A stretch of DNA of 64,000 bases. Source: Sphingobacteriales bacterium. GTDB lineage: Bacteria > Bacteroidota > Bacteroidia > Chitinophagales > Chitinophagaceae. Shown here one piece after another: positions 10,001-20,345 of the stretch; the first letter of the stretch is position 1; the number at the start of each line of letters is the position of its first letter. The notes under the pieces were generated by a model. That model saw nothing but the letters and a program-made list of their open reading frames with translations. It had not been told where the DNA came from and made no database searches. The stretch spans positions 1 through 64,000 of the forward strand of contig REAR01000057.1 of assembly GCA_004295245.1 (NCBI GenBank), in the 5' to 3' direction. A program made the position numbers and the translations under genes.

Positions 10001-10528
10001 ATGCAAAGCACTTTTTTAAATTCTATTTATCAGTTAATGGTTAAAGCCCGTAGCAAAGTGCTGGTTTATTTAACGCATCGCATGGCACTGCCAATACTAC
10101 GGCTTATCCGTAAGCCAGAAGCTTTTCCTTATACCCGGCAGCAGTTGCAGGCCCTGCCGCTACCAACACTGGGTAAGGCATTGGCAACAATGTTAGAAGA
10201 AAATGAATTTGAATTACTGACACATTACGCCAAGCATGATATGAAACATATTTTATTGGGTTACCCAACCACAGATAAAGGTGAAGTGTGCTTGCAGGCT
10301 TTTATGTGCGGCAATGGCCATCTTTCATTTCCGGTAATCAGCACTTTATTGTTTGGCTTTTTAACCATGCCAGAATATTGGAAGGCTTTTTACAAAGCAT
10401 GGCAACGCGGTAAAGCCGCCAATAAAATAAGCCATTGGAACTGGGTGGCAATAGTAAACCAGCCCACTACATTGCTACAACAACAAATATTTAATACCCC
10501 AACCACTAACTATGCCAACACTAACTAA
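10001..10528 (+). CDS. hypothetical protein
   Basis: ORF overlapping the start of the next gene. Confidence 0.65.
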   Translation: MQSTFLNSIYQLMVKARSKVLVYLTHRMALPILRLIRKPEAFPYTRQQLQALPLPTLGKALATMLEENEFELLTHYAKHDMKHILLGYPTTDKGEVCLQAFMCGNGHLSFPVISTLLFGFLTMPEYWKAFYKAWQRGKAANKISHWNWVAIVNQPTTLLQQQIFNTPTTNYANTN

Positions 10529-12092
10529 AAAAACATGGCTCCTATTTTTTGTAACAGGCGCCATCTTGTTTAATCTGTTCTTCTGGCAACAAAAGATGGC
10601 GCTCAATGCGTTGCTTTTCGATGTTTTTTTATCAGGCCTATTAGGGTACTTATACCCAGCCTCTTTTAAAAAGCCACAAGTAGTGTTCGTGCTTCTGCTA
10701 CACCTTGTTACAGCAGTGGCATTACTGTGGCACAATACCACGCTCTCAAAAATTGCCTTTATTACCAGCTTCTGCCTATTGGTTGGTTTTATACAATATG
10801 AAGTACGTGCAGCAATATTTGCAGTGAGTGGTATGGCGGCTAATATTTTCTTAACAGTAGCAGGCCTGTCAGAAAAAATGCGATGGGGTAAAGAAGGTGT
10901 TACATCCAAAAAAAGAAGGGGGCGTATAGGCTTTGTGGTATTACCCCTTTTTATTATTGTTGTGTTCTTTGCAATCTACCGGGCATCAAATGCGGTATTT
11001 GCCAGTTTTACTAATGAGGCCTTTAAACACTTTACGCATTTTTTTGAAAATTTCTTTACCCATTTTTCTTTTGGCCGCATCTTGTTTACGTTACTTGGGT
11101 TTTATATAACCGCAGCCATCCTTTTAAAATCTCGCAGCAGGGCTATAGAAAACCTTGAAGTTAAATATGCCAACGATTTGTTGCGTCACAGCAGTAAAGG
11201 GGCACGCAGTGCCAGAAATATTTTTTATCATTTTTCTGTTGCCATTACTGGCAAATTGGCAAAAGGAATGCTGGCACTTAAAAACGAGCATACCATTGCA
11301 ACCATAAGCCTGGTTTTATTAAACCTCTTATTGCTAATTGTAAACGGTATTGATGTATATTATTTATGGTTCAACTTCAACTATTCTCCCAATACCAATC
11401 TCTATACCATGATTCATGAAGGGGCAGACATGCTAATAGTATCTGTAGTACTGGCAATAATAGTGTTGTTACTATTCTTCAGAGGCAATCTTAATTTTTA
11501 TAAAAGTAATAGCTGGCTAAAACGTTTTGCATTGGTTTGGATATTGCAAAATCTGGTATTGGTTGTTTCTGTCTTTTTAAGAGACTATTATTATATACGA
11601 GAGTTGGGCCTTGCTTACAAAAGAATTGGTGTTTTATTTTTTCTGATATTGGTACTGGTTGGTTTAATAACGGCAGCTATAAAAATTATCCGGCGTAAAT
11701 CAGTCTACTACCTTTTTCGCATTAACACATGGGCGGCTGTGTTGCTGTTGGTGGCTGCATCCTGCGTTAATTGGGATGTGTTTATAGTACGGTATAATAT
11801 TCAACACCACCAAACTGCCCGATTGAACATTCCATACCTCGTCACCTTGTCTGATGATATACTGCCCGCAATGAAAGCACACATCTCTATTTTAAAACAA
11901 AGAGAAGCGGAGCTGAACAAACAAGGTTATTATATACATATGGAAGACGAAAAAAAGAAATGTTCATTATGTGTTGAGCAAACCATTAAAGAGCGCATAC
12001 AACAATACCTGAAAGCCCAAAAAAATAACAGCTGGCTTAGCTGGAACCGTAAAGACGCAGCAGCCATTACATATTTAACCCAAAACCAATAA
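10512..12092 (+). CDS. DUF4173-like polytopic membrane protein
   Basis: About 12 hydrophobic segments; YYIRELGLAYKRIGVLFFL resembles DUF4173 proteins. Confidence 0.7.
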   Translation: MPTLTKKTWLLFFVTGAILFNLFFWQQKMALNALLFDVFLSGLLGYLYPASFKKPQVVFVLLLHLVTAVALLWHNTTLSKIAFITSFCLLVGFIQYEVRAAIFAVSGMAANIFLTVAGLSEKMRWGKEGVTSKKRRGRIGFVVLPLFIIVVFFAIYRASNAVFASFTNEAFKHFTHFFENFFTHFSFGRILFTLLGFYITAAILLKSRSRAIENLEVKYANDLLRHSSKGARSARNIFYHFSVAITGKLAKGMLALKNEHTIATISLVLLNLLLLIVNGIDVYYLWFNFNYSPNTNLYTMIHEGADMLIVSVVLAIIVLLLFFRGNLNFYKSNSWLKRFALVWILQNLVLVVSVFLRDYYYIRELGLAYKRIGVLFFLILVLVGLITAAIKIIRRKSVYYLFRINTWAAVLLLVAASCVNWDVFIVRYNIQHHQTARLNIPYLVTLSDDILPAMKAHISILKQREAELNKQGYYIHMEDEKKKCSLCVEQTIKERIQQYLKAQKNNSWLSWNRKDAAAITYLTQNQ

Positions 12093-12094
12093 TT

Positions 12095-12502
12095 ATGAGT
12101 GCAATTACAACAACATTGGTTTTATGGTTTCGCACGTTGCTTATAAACGGCCTTGTTAACTGTGTTGTGTTTTTGTTTGCAGAAGGTATTAAAGGATTTA
12201 TGATAGCATTTGTAAGCACCATTGCCAGTTTGTTTCTTACAGCACCACTTATAGTGCCCATGGTGGTATTACTTAAATGGTTTAAAAAATTACCTTATGA
12301 GTTTATTGACCGTGCAGTATGGCTGGCTTTTATGTTTGTAGCAATGGCAGCTGCCTACATACTTTTAGCAGGGTTTGTATTGGGCGGTCCTGATTTTTTT
12401 GCTGAAAAAGAAGTGCCATATTTTCTTTTTTCTGCAATGGTAGCAGCGGCCTTAGTGGTGCCGGTTTGCATTAACCGGGTAAAGCAATTTGATCTTTTAT
12501 AA
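12095..12502 (+). CDS. hypothetical 4-TM membrane protein
   Basis: Hydrophobic ORF 2 bp after previous stop. Confidence 0.65.
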   Translation: MSAITTTLVLWFRTLLINGLVNCVVFLFAEGIKGFMIAFVSTIASLFLTAPLIVPMVVLLKWFKKLPYEFIDRAVWLAFMFVAMAAAYILLAGFVLGGPDFFAEKEVPYFLFSAMVAAALVVPVCINRVKQFDLL

Positions 12503-12518
12503 ACTACTTCTTATACCC

Positions 12519-12574
12519 AAAACTCACTCCAAACAGTAACCCTGCCCTTTTAAGGGCGGGGGCTGGTGAGTTTT
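12519..12574. other. nested intergenic hairpin
   Basis: Outer AAAACTCAC/GTGAGTTTT enclosing inner CCTGCCCTT/AAGGGCGGG. Confidence 0.7.
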
Positions 12575-12593
12575 AAAACTAAAATTAAATACC

Positions 12594-12962
12594 ATGCAAT
12601 CACAAAAATTTTCTATTAGGCAGCGCCTAAAAAGTTTTGACTTTGCCTTTGCTGGCTTTGTACAATTTTTTGCTACACAGCACAACGCTATTATACACGC
12701 TATTGCCACTGCAGTAGTTGCTGGCTTATGTATTACGCTGCCATTAACAGTCACAGAGTTTGTTATTATTATCTGGAGCGTAGCTTTTGTGTGGATGGCA
12801 GAACTTTTTAATACTGCTATAGAAAAAATATGCGATCATATTGCGCCACACTACTCTTTAAAAATAAAATTTGTAAAAGATGTGGCTGCGGCTGCTGTAT
12901 TAGTAGTTGCTATTGCTGCATTTGTAACCGGATTGTTAATTTTTATACCTAAATTTTTATGA
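12594..12962 (+). CDS. diacylglycerol kinase family protein
   Basis: DgkA-type core ELFNTAIEKICDHI...KFVKDVAAAAVLV. Confidence 0.9.
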   Translation: MQSQKFSIRQRLKSFDFAFAGFVQFFATQHNAIIHAIATAVVAGLCITLPLTVTEFVIIIWSVAFVWMAELFNTAIEKICDHIAPHYSLKIKFVKDVAAAAVLVVAIAAFVTGLLIFIPKFL

Positions 12963-13645
12963 TGACGCTGAAAGTAAATGTTTTTAAGCATGTTCTGCAG
13001 GCACTTAAAACAGATATTCACCGCCTGTTGCTTACCTCTGTTGGTTTTGGCGTTTTGTTATTAACGGCAAGAATGGTTTATACAGGAAACATTGCATTTC
13101 GTTTCTTGCTATGGAACCTGTTTCTTGCCGTTATACCTTATTTAATTTCTTATTGTTTAACACTGTTTCCGCAGTGGGCAGAAAAGCGTTGGAAATTTGC
13201 ATCAGTACTTTTTGTGTGGCTGTTGTTTATACCTAATTCGTTTTACATTTTAACTGATTTGTTTCATTTAACTTGGGCGCAGGGTGTACCGCTGTGGTAC
13301 GATTTGTTATTAATTGTTTGCTTTGCGTGGAATGCTCTATTGTTTGGTATCCTCTCGGTTCGACAAATAGAAAAAATTGTAGCGGCTATATGGGGGTATC
13401 GTTACGAGCTGCTATTTATTTTTCCTGTAATGTTTTTAAATGCATTGGGTGTTTACATTGGCCGTTACATGCGTTTCAATAGTTGGGATATTGTAAGTAA
13501 TCCGCTTACACTTATAAGCGATATTTTTGATTTAATACTACACCCTTTAAAGTATCATAACGCATGGGGTATGACGCTTACTTTTTCTTTTTTCTTAACC
13601 ATTCTTTATCTAACCATCAAAAAAATAAGTAAAGCAATTTGGTAG
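12959..13645 (+). CDS. DUF1361-like membrane protein
   Basis: LFIPNSFYILTDLFHL...YIGRYMRFNSWDI pattern; ATGA overlap with previous gene. Confidence 0.8.
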   Translation: MMTLKVNVFKHVLQALKTDIHRLLLTSVGFGVLLLTARMVYTGNIAFRFLLWNLFLAVIPYLISYCLTLFPQWAEKRWKFASVLFVWLLFIPNSFYILTDLFHLTWAQGVPLWYDLLLIVCFAWNALLFGILSVRQIEKIVAAIWGYRYELLFIFPVMFLNALGVYIGRYMRFNSWDIVSNPLTLISDIFDLILHPLKYHNAWGMTLTFSFFLTILYLTIKKISKAIW

Positions 13646-13693
13646 CCAGCTTTTGTGCTGCTATGAGGCAGTTGTTGCGTCGCACACTTGTGC
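13641..13693 (+). repeat. dispersed unit, subfamily A, left arm of inverted pair; contains upstream stop TAG
   Basis: ggtagccagc...ttgcgtcgcacacttgtgc. Confidence 0.9.
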
Positions 13694-13771
13694 TAAATAA
13701 TGTAAATGGGCAACAGTTAATAGTTCAGAAAAATGCTATTACTATAAACCATGTACAATTAACCTGCTAAT

Positions 13772-13823
13772 GTTGAAGTGTGCGACGCAACGATGTTGCT
13801 ATGGAATACTGCTGCTTGGTACA
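13772..13823 (-). repeat. dispersed unit, subfamily A, right arm of inverted pair
   Basis: gttgaagtgtgcgacgcaacgatgttgctatggaatactgctgcttggtaca. Confidence 0.9.
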
Positions 13824-13831
13824 TAAAAAAA

Positions 13832-15535
13832 CTAACTGAGGTATTTGCCTACAATAGGTAAGCGACGGCCCACCCCAAAGGCTTTGCAGCTAACGCGTAT
13901 GATGGGGCAAAACTGGTTGCGCTTATACTCATTGGTGTTTACCAATTTTAAAATGCGGTTTACTAAAGCTTCATCAACACCCATGGCAATTAATTCTTTT
14001 GGCCCTTGGCGGCGTTCAATATATTGATACAACACTTTATCTAATACATCATATTCGGGCAGGCTATCGCTGTCTTTTTGATTGGGGCGCAGCTCAGCAC
14101 TGGGGGCTTTGTCAATAATGTTTTGTGGTATAATTTTCTTATTGCGGTTGATATAGCGGGCCAGTGCATACACTTGCATTTTGTAAACATCTCCCAATAC
14201 ACTTAAGCCGCCGGCCATATCTCCATACAATGTGCCGTAGCCGGTTGCCAACTCGCTTTTATTAGAGGTGTTTAGTAAAATGTAACCAAATTTATTGGCA
14301 ATGGCCATTAATACATTGCCACGGCTGCGGCTTTGTATATTTTCTTCGGCGAGGCTAAAAGGCAGGTTGTTAAAAACGGGTTGCAGTTCGGTTAAGAAAG
14401 CATCGTAAATATTTTGTATAGGCACAATATCATAAGGGTTACCCAGTGTGTGGCTTAGTTGTTCTGCATCGCTTACAGAGTGCCCGGTAGAATATTGCGA
14501 GGGCATGAGGATGGCTCTTACATTTTCTGCACCCAACGCTTCACAAGCAAGGGCAAGCGTTACCGCACTATCAATACCACCGCTGCTACCAAGTATGGCT
14601 TTAGTGAAACCCATTTTTAAAAAATAATCTTTAATGCCCAAGAGTAAGGCCTTGTGTATTTCTGCAATATTTTTTGTTTGCGTGAGGTAAGCTATTATTT
14701 TTTCGTGATTATCAATTTTAGAAACCCGCATGTCTTTATTGAGCGCTTTGCTATATGCGGTTGTAGTATGTTGTAGTAGTGTGTTACTGTCAACAATAGC
14801 AAAATCTTCTTCAAAATAGTTTAATTCTTTTACTACTTCACCGGCGGCATTCATTACCAGACTGCCACCATCAAATACAATTTCTGTTTGAGAGCCAGTT
14901 ACATTGCAGTAGTACATGGGTATGCCGTATTTTTTTACATTAGCACGTATCACTTCTTTGCGATCGTCATCGTGGTCGTAATCAAATGGTGAGGCAGAAA
15001 TGTTTAGCATCAGGTCTGGCTTTTGTTTAGCCAGTTCATCCATGGGGCAGGTGCGGTAAAGGGGGTTTTCGCTCAGTGCCCAGATGTCTTCGCAAACAGT
15101 AAGGGCCAGACGTTTGCCTTTAAACTCAATAATATTCCAATTAAAGGCGGGTTCAAAATAGCGATACTCGTCAAATACATCGTAAGTGGGCAGGCAGGTT
15201 TTTTGTACAGTGGCTTTTACTTCTCTATTGTATAAAAACCAGGCGGCGTTAAAAAGATCTTTACCCAGTTTGCTTTCGTTGCGTTGAGGGCCGCCTACTA
15301 TTACAGCAATGTCTTGCGTGTGTTCTTTTATGGCATCAATGGCTTTGTAGCATTGGTTAATAAAGTCGTCAAACTCCAGAAAATCTCTTGGTGGGTAGCC
15401 GCAAATACAGAGTTCTGAAAACAGAATAAGGTCTGCACCCTGCTGTTTAGCTGTTGTTATGGCGCTGATGATTTTTTGGGTATTGCTTTCAAAATTGCCA
15501 ATATGATAATTCTGTTGTGCCAGTGCTATTTTCAT
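13832..15535 (-). CDS. nadE: glutamine-dependent NAD+ synthetase
   Basis: N-terminal nitrilase domain (LILFSELCICGYPPRD) plus LGSSGGIDSAVTLAL synthetase motif. Confidence 0.95.
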   Translation of the reverse strand: MKIALAQQNYHIGNFESNTQKIISAITTAKQQGADLILFSELCICGYPPRDFLEFDDFINQCYKAIDAIKEHTQDIAVIVGGPQRNESKLGKDLFNAAWFLYNREVKATVQKTCLPTYDVFDEYRYFEPAFNWNIIEFKGKRLALTVCEDIWALSENPLYRTCPMDELAKQKPDLMLNISASPFDYDHDDDRKEVIRANVKKYGIPMYYCNVTGSQTEIVFDGGSLVMNAAGEVVKELNYFEEDFAIVDSNTLLQHTTTAYSKALNKDMRVSKIDNHEKIIAYLTQTKNIAEIHKALLLGIKDYFLKMGFTKAILGSSGGIDSAVTLALACEALGAENVRAILMPSQYSTGHSVSDAEQLSHTLGNPYDIVPIQNIYDAFLTELQPVFNNLPFSLAEENIQSRSRGNVLMAIANKFGYILLNTSNKSELATGYGTLYGDMAGGLSVLGDVYKMQVYALARYINRNKKIIPQNIIDKAPSAELRPNQKDSDSLPEYDVLDKVLYQYIERRQGPKELIAMGVDEALVNRILKLVNTNEYKRNQFCPIIRVSCKAFGVGRRLPIVGKYLS

Positions 15536-15585
15536 GCCCTAAAGTTAGTACACAGCGCTTATTTACATTCAATGAATTTTACCAG

Positions 15586-15593
15586 TACTTTTG
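15586..15593 (+). promoter_or_regulatory. Bacteroidota -7 box TACTTTTG upstream of gldB-like gene
   Basis: Exact TAnnTTTG match. Confidence 0.5.
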
Positions 15594-15657
15594 CAACATT
15601 GTTAATTAATTGCCGTTAAACGGAGGCAAAAACATTACTGTTATTTAATTTACCGAG

Positions 15658-16668
15658 ATGAAAAAAATATTATTGCTGCTGGGTATAGTTAGTTTTTTGT
15701 TTTCTTGTAATAATAATTCGGCGCCAGATGTGTCGGGTATTAAAGTAGACGCCTCCATTGCTCGTTTTGAAGCTGATTTTTTTGCAATTGATACCAGTAA
15801 AACTATTTTGTCTGTAGAGAGGATGGAGCGTAAGCATCCTTACTTTTTTAAAGACTTTTTGGAAAATATTGTGTTAGGTGGCGTAAAAGATACTACGCTG
15901 GATCTTGCCCAGGCCATTAACGCTTATTATAAAGTAACACAGCCATTGAATGACTCTGTTAAAAAAGTTCTTACCAATATGGCTGCTTTATCTGGTGAGT
16001 TGAAGCAGGGGTATCAATACATACAATACTATTTTCCGGAGTATAAATTACCAAAGCCTGTTACATATGTTGGTTTAATTGGAGACCCTTCGGTAGCATT
16101 AACACAAGATGCTATGGCAATTGGGCTACAAATGTATTTAGGAAAAAACTTCAGCGCTTACAATACTCCAGAAGCGCAACAATTTTATCCGCAGTACATC
16201 AGCCGGAGATTTGAACAGGAATATATTGCTGCTAATTGTTTTCAAAATTTGGTGCAGGATATTTACCCCGGCCAACAGCAAAGAAATACATTGCTTGCGT
16301 TGATGGTGGAAAAGGGCAAACAATGGTACCTGCTTGATAAAATAATGCCCGAAGCGGCAGATAGTTTGAAAACGGGTTATACAGCTGCCCAGTTAAAATG
16401 GTGCAACCAAAACGAAGCTATGATATGGAATTTTTTAATGCAGGTGGCAGATATCTACACTACAGAACCGGCCATTATTCAAAATTTTATTGGGGAGGCT
16501 CCTAAAACGGACGGTATGCCGGATGCATCGCCAGGCAATATTGGGCAGTGGATTGGCTGGCAGATAGTAAAAAGTTATGCTGCAAAAAATACACAATTAG
16601 ATTTAAAACAAACATTACAAGTAGAGCCCCGTAAAATGTTTGAAGAAAGTGGATACAAGCCACGGTAA
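15658..16668 (+). CDS. gldB: gliding motility lipoprotein GldB homologue
   Basis: Lipobox FLFSC; DVSGIKVDASIARFEADFF; nadE neighbour. Confidence 0.8.
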   Translation: MKKILLLLGIVSFLFSCNNNSAPDVSGIKVDASIARFEADFFAIDTSKTILSVERMERKHPYFFKDFLENIVLGGVKDTTLDLAQAINAYYKVTQPLNDSVKKVLTNMAALSGELKQGYQYIQYYFPEYKLPKPVTYVGLIGDPSVALTQDAMAIGLQMYLGKNFSAYNTPEAQQFYPQYISRRFEQEYIAANCFQNLVQDIYPGQQQRNTLLALMVEKGKQWYLLDKIMPEAADSLKTGYTAAQLKWCNQNEAMIWNFLMQVADIYTTEPAIIQNFIGEAPKTDGMPDASPGNIGQWIGWQIVKSYAAKNTQLDLKQTLQVEPRKMFEESGYKPR

Positions 16669-16917
16669 GTAAGCAAGTGCCGGCACTAATTTTAAGTGAT
16701 AGAAACTCAATAGCAATAGCTTTACGCTATAATACTTGACCTTAATTAAGTTTGCGAAAAAGATTGTATCTACAGAACGAGTAAATAATAAGTATTTACT
16801 CTTAAGAAATTGTTTCCTAAAATATTTTGATAGGCCATAATTGCATTTTTGTTTAACTTATTGTACCAATTCTGTTTGAAAGTTTTACTATGGTAAGCTT
16901 TGATTAAAGAAAGTACA

Positions 16918-19900
16918 ATGAAGCAACTGTCTTTTAATTTAGTTGTATTGGCTACTGAAGTAAAAGTGCCCCCCAATATTACTGCGGCATTGCGTGCTGA
17001 TAATATCAACCTTACGATAGAATCTGCGTATCCAAATGCTTCTATAAAAAGCAATTCAATTGCAGTTATTTTAGTTACTTGGCTTCAATATACCGAGATG
17101 GCAGAAGATGTAGCGTGTCCTTTAATCATTATTTACCCAACTGGTGTTGAAGAAGCTGTTTACAAATTAAATGATAGCCGTATTATAGATGTTGTTTGCC
17201 AAACGGATTTAGGCAGGCTTGAATTTGTTTTAAAAAAATGGGTGTCTGGAGATGTGAGAAACCCACAACTCAAAAAAATTACAAAAGCGTTGGCAATTGA
17301 TGAAAATGCTGAACGTCTGAACTTGGTTATTGAAGCCTCTAATGCGGGTGTTTGGGATTGGAATATTGATACCAATGAAGAGTTTTTTTCTGCTAAGTGG
17401 TGTGAAATAATAGGTTACCAGAAAGCAGATGCTGCATTGAAACATACTTACAATAGTTGGGCCGAAAGGATTCATCCGGACCATAAAGAGTCTGTGTTTG
17501 CAGCATTAAAAGCGCACCTTGAGTTTAATACACCTTATGATGTAGAATATTTACACCTACATAAGTCGGGCGAATACCGTTGGCAAAAATCTATTGGCAA
17601 AGCATTGTATAATGAAATAGGCCGGCCTATCAGAATGGTAGGTTCTATATTTGATATTAATGAACGCAAGAAAGCTGAAGCTGCTTTGGAGGAAAGTAAA
17701 GAGAATTATAGAAAGTCGAATGAAATTCAGCAGGCAATAATTTCTGCGCTCCCGGATTTAATGCTACGTATTTCTGCAACTGGTGAATACTTGGATTATC
17801 ATGCACCCGATCATTCGATTTTATACCGCAAACCCGACGAATTTATTGGAAAATATGCAAGTGATATACTGCCAGCTGCCGTTTCTGAAATTTTAATGAA
17901 TGGAATAAAAGAAGTGTTAGAGAAAAAGCATCTGGTACAACTGGAATATGAATTGGATTTTGGCCATGAGTTACGTCAGTTTGAAGGAAGGATGATGCCT
18001 ATTAACAAGGAGGAGGTATTAATAATTATCAGGGATGTAACAGAAAGAAACCAAGCGGTTGACAGAATTAAAAAAGAAGAAGAACGCTTTCAGCTAATGG
18101 TAGAAAACAGTAATGATATTTTTATTATTACTCAACCAGAAAAGGTTAATTATGTAAGCCCTAATGTAAAGAAAGTTTTGGGTTATACTGCTGAAGAGTT
18201 TACTGTGATTGATTTACAAAAAATAATTCATCCGAATGATTTTCCGCATCGTTGGAATGAACTTAGTGAACCTGGTTCGTCTTTACAATTTGAATACCGG
18301 ATTAAAAATAAGCAAAACGAATGGCGTTGGATTGAGGCATTTGGCATCAACCTTTCTCATCTTGAAAGTGTGAATGGCATGGTGTTTAATCTGCGTGATA
18401 TAACTGAAAAGAAAGAAAAGGAAGCACAGATAAAACAACTGAATAAAGCACTTGGTCAAACAGTAGAGCAACGAACAAAAGAATTGCAAAAGAGTGAAAC
18501 TTTGTTGCAAGAGGCTGAGCGAATTGCTAAACTAGGAAGCTGGGAATTTGATCTTTCAACAGAAATAGTTACATGGTCTAATGCACTATATGAAATTTTT
18601 GCCGTAGATCCCAATCAACCTGTGCCTTCGTTTGCCGAACAAAAAAGGTTTTATGAACGAGAAGATTGGGAGATTTTAAATAAACTGGTACAAAGAGCAA
18701 TTGAATTTGGAGAACCTTATTCAGTAGATTTAAGAATGTTAAGAGCTGATGGATCAAAGGGATTCCTGCTTGCAAAAGGCGAACCCCAAAAAAATGAAGA
18801 TGGCGTAATCAATAGGCTAGTAGGTATTGCAAAAGATATCACAGAAAGAAAGACTGCAGAAGAGTTGGTGCAAAAATTAACTAACAGACTAGAACAGGCA
18901 ACCAAAGTATCTGGTGTGGGAGTATGGGAGTGGAATGTGAAAACAAACGAATTGATTTGGAACGATACGATGTATCAAATATTTGGAATTGAACCGGCAC
19001 TTTTTACAGGTATTTATGAACTGTGGGAATCGACTATTTATCCGGAAGATTTGCCATTAGTAAAAAAAGAAGTAGCGATGGCCGTATCTGGTACAAAAGA
19101 CTTTGATATGGAGTTTAGGATTATATGGCCAGATAAAAGCATTCGATATATTAAAGGGAATGGTACTGTGCGGAAAGATGAAAACGGGCTAGCTGAATTT
19201 ATGATTGGAACAAATTGGGATATTACGGAGAGCAAGAAAGCTGATGAATTAGTTAGAGAACAACGGCAAACATTTGAGTTTATACTGGAACAGTCTTTTG
19301 CAGGATATTGGGATTGGACTGTTGGCAGTGAAACTATTTATGTAAGCGATACTTACAAGAAGATGTTAGGTTATGAAAATGAACCTTCTTTTAATACAGT
19401 TACTTTTTTGCGTTCAATAATTGACCCAGACGATCACGAGTTATTAAAGCGTATTACAGAAGACCACTTTTCAAGTAAAGGGGAAAAACCCTTTTATGGG
19501 GAAGTTAGATACCGTCATAAAAATGGCGGGACTGTATGGGTAATAACGAAAGGCGCAGCTATTAAGTGGGATGAAACCGGAAGACCGCTTCGGATGATTG
19601 GTTGCCAAATAGATATTACTAAGCGAAAAATGCTGGAAGCTGACATTGAAAAGAACAGAAAGGAGTTAGAGGCATTTTCTTATTCCGTATCTCATGATTT
19701 AAGAGCTCCATTGCGAGGAATTGATGGCTGGAGCCTTGCATTATTAGAAGACTACGGCAACGTATTAGACGAAAAAGCGCACCAATACTTAAGCAGGGTG
19801 CGATCTGAAACACAGCGAATGGGCCAACTAATTGATGATTTATTACAGCTTTCAAGAGTGTCTCGTATTGATTTAAATTGGTCACTAGTAGATTTTACTG

Positions 19901-20337
19901 CGTTGGCATACGAAGCATACAATAGAATTGACGAAGCAGCAAATGGGCGCCGGATAGAAATGATAATTGAGACCAATATGAAAGTTTGGGGAGACACGAA
20001 GATGCTGGATATTTTATTAACCAATTTGCTTAGTAATGCCATAAAATTTACAGGCAGGTGTGATGAAGCGAAAATAGAGATTGGAACGAAGCTGCAAGCA
20101 GAAACACCCGTATTTTACATCAAGGATAATGGAGCAGGGTTTGATATGAACCATGCTAAAAACCTGTTCGGAGCTTTTCAGCGATTGCATAAACAATCAG
20201 AATTTCCTGGCACAGGTATAGGCCTTGCCATTGTGCAAAGAATTGTCAATATTCATTCAGGTTCAATCTGGGCGGAAGCACAGCCCGGAAGAGGCGCCTG
20301 TTTCTTTTTTACCCTTAATGCCGGAAATAATATTTAA
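16918..20337 (+). CDS. multi-PAS sensor histidine kinase (HisKA/HATPase)
   Basis: Repeated PAS/PAC sequences (ITERKKAE), FSYSVSHDLRAPLRGIDGW H-box, NLLSNAIKFT N-box, GTGIGLAIVQRIV. Confidence 0.9.
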   Translation: MKQLSFNLVVLATEVKVPPNITAALRADNINLTIESAYPNASIKSNSIAVILVTWLQYTEMAEDVACPLIIIYPTGVEEAVYKLNDSRIIDVVCQTDLGRLEFVLKKWVSGDVRNPQLKKITKALAIDENAERLNLVIEASNAGVWDWNIDTNEEFFSAKWCEIIGYQKADAALKHTYNSWAERIHPDHKESVFAALKAHLEFNTPYDVEYLHLHKSGEYRWQKSIGKALYNEIGRPIRMVGSIFDINERKKAEAALEESKENYRKSNEIQQAIISALPDLMLRISATGEYLDYHAPDHSILYRKPDEFIGKYASDILPAAVSEILMNGIKEVLEKKHLVQLEYELDFGHELRQFEGRMMPINKEEVLIIIRDVTERNQAVDRIKKEEERFQLMVENSNDIFIITQPEKVNYVSPNVKKVLGYTAEEFTVIDLQKIIHPNDFPHRWNELSEPGSSLQFEYRIKNKQNEWRWIEAFGINLSHLESVNGMVFNLRDITEKKEKEAQIKQLNKALGQTVEQRTKELQKSETLLQEAERIAKLGSWEFDLSTEIVTWSNALYEIFAVDPNQPVPSFAEQKRFYEREDWEILNKLVQRAIEFGEPYSVDLRMLRADGSKGFLLAKGEPQKNEDGVINRLVGIAKDITERKTAEELVQKLTNRLEQATKVSGVGVWEWNVKTNELIWNDTMYQIFGIEPALFTGIYELWESTIYPEDLPLVKKEVAMAVSGTKDFDMEFRIIWPDKSIRYIKGNGTVRKDENGLAEFMIGTNWDITESKKADELVREQRQTFEFILEQSFAGYWDWTVGSETIYVSDTYKKMLGYENEPSFNTVTFLRSIIDPDDHELLKRITEDHFSSKGEKPFYGEVRYRHKNGGTVWVITKGAAIKWDETGRPLRMIGCQIDITKRKMLEADIEKNRKELEAFSYSVSHDLRAPLRGIDGWSLALLEDYGNVLDEKAHQYLSRVRSETQRMGQLIDDLLQLSRVSRIDLNWSLVDFTALAYEAYNRIDEAANGRRIEMIIETNMKVWGDTKMLDILLTNLLSNAIKFTGRCDEAKIEIGTKLQAETPVFYIKDNGAGFDMNHAKNLFGAFQRLHKQSEFPGTGIGLAIVQRIVNIHSGSIWAEAQPGRGACFFFTLNAGNNI

Positions 20338-20345
20338 TAAACACT

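Noticed and set aside
13641-13823. Inverted pair considered as an IS element or classic MITE
   Set aside because: No transposase, no obvious target-site duplication by eye, spacer unrelated to other pairs.
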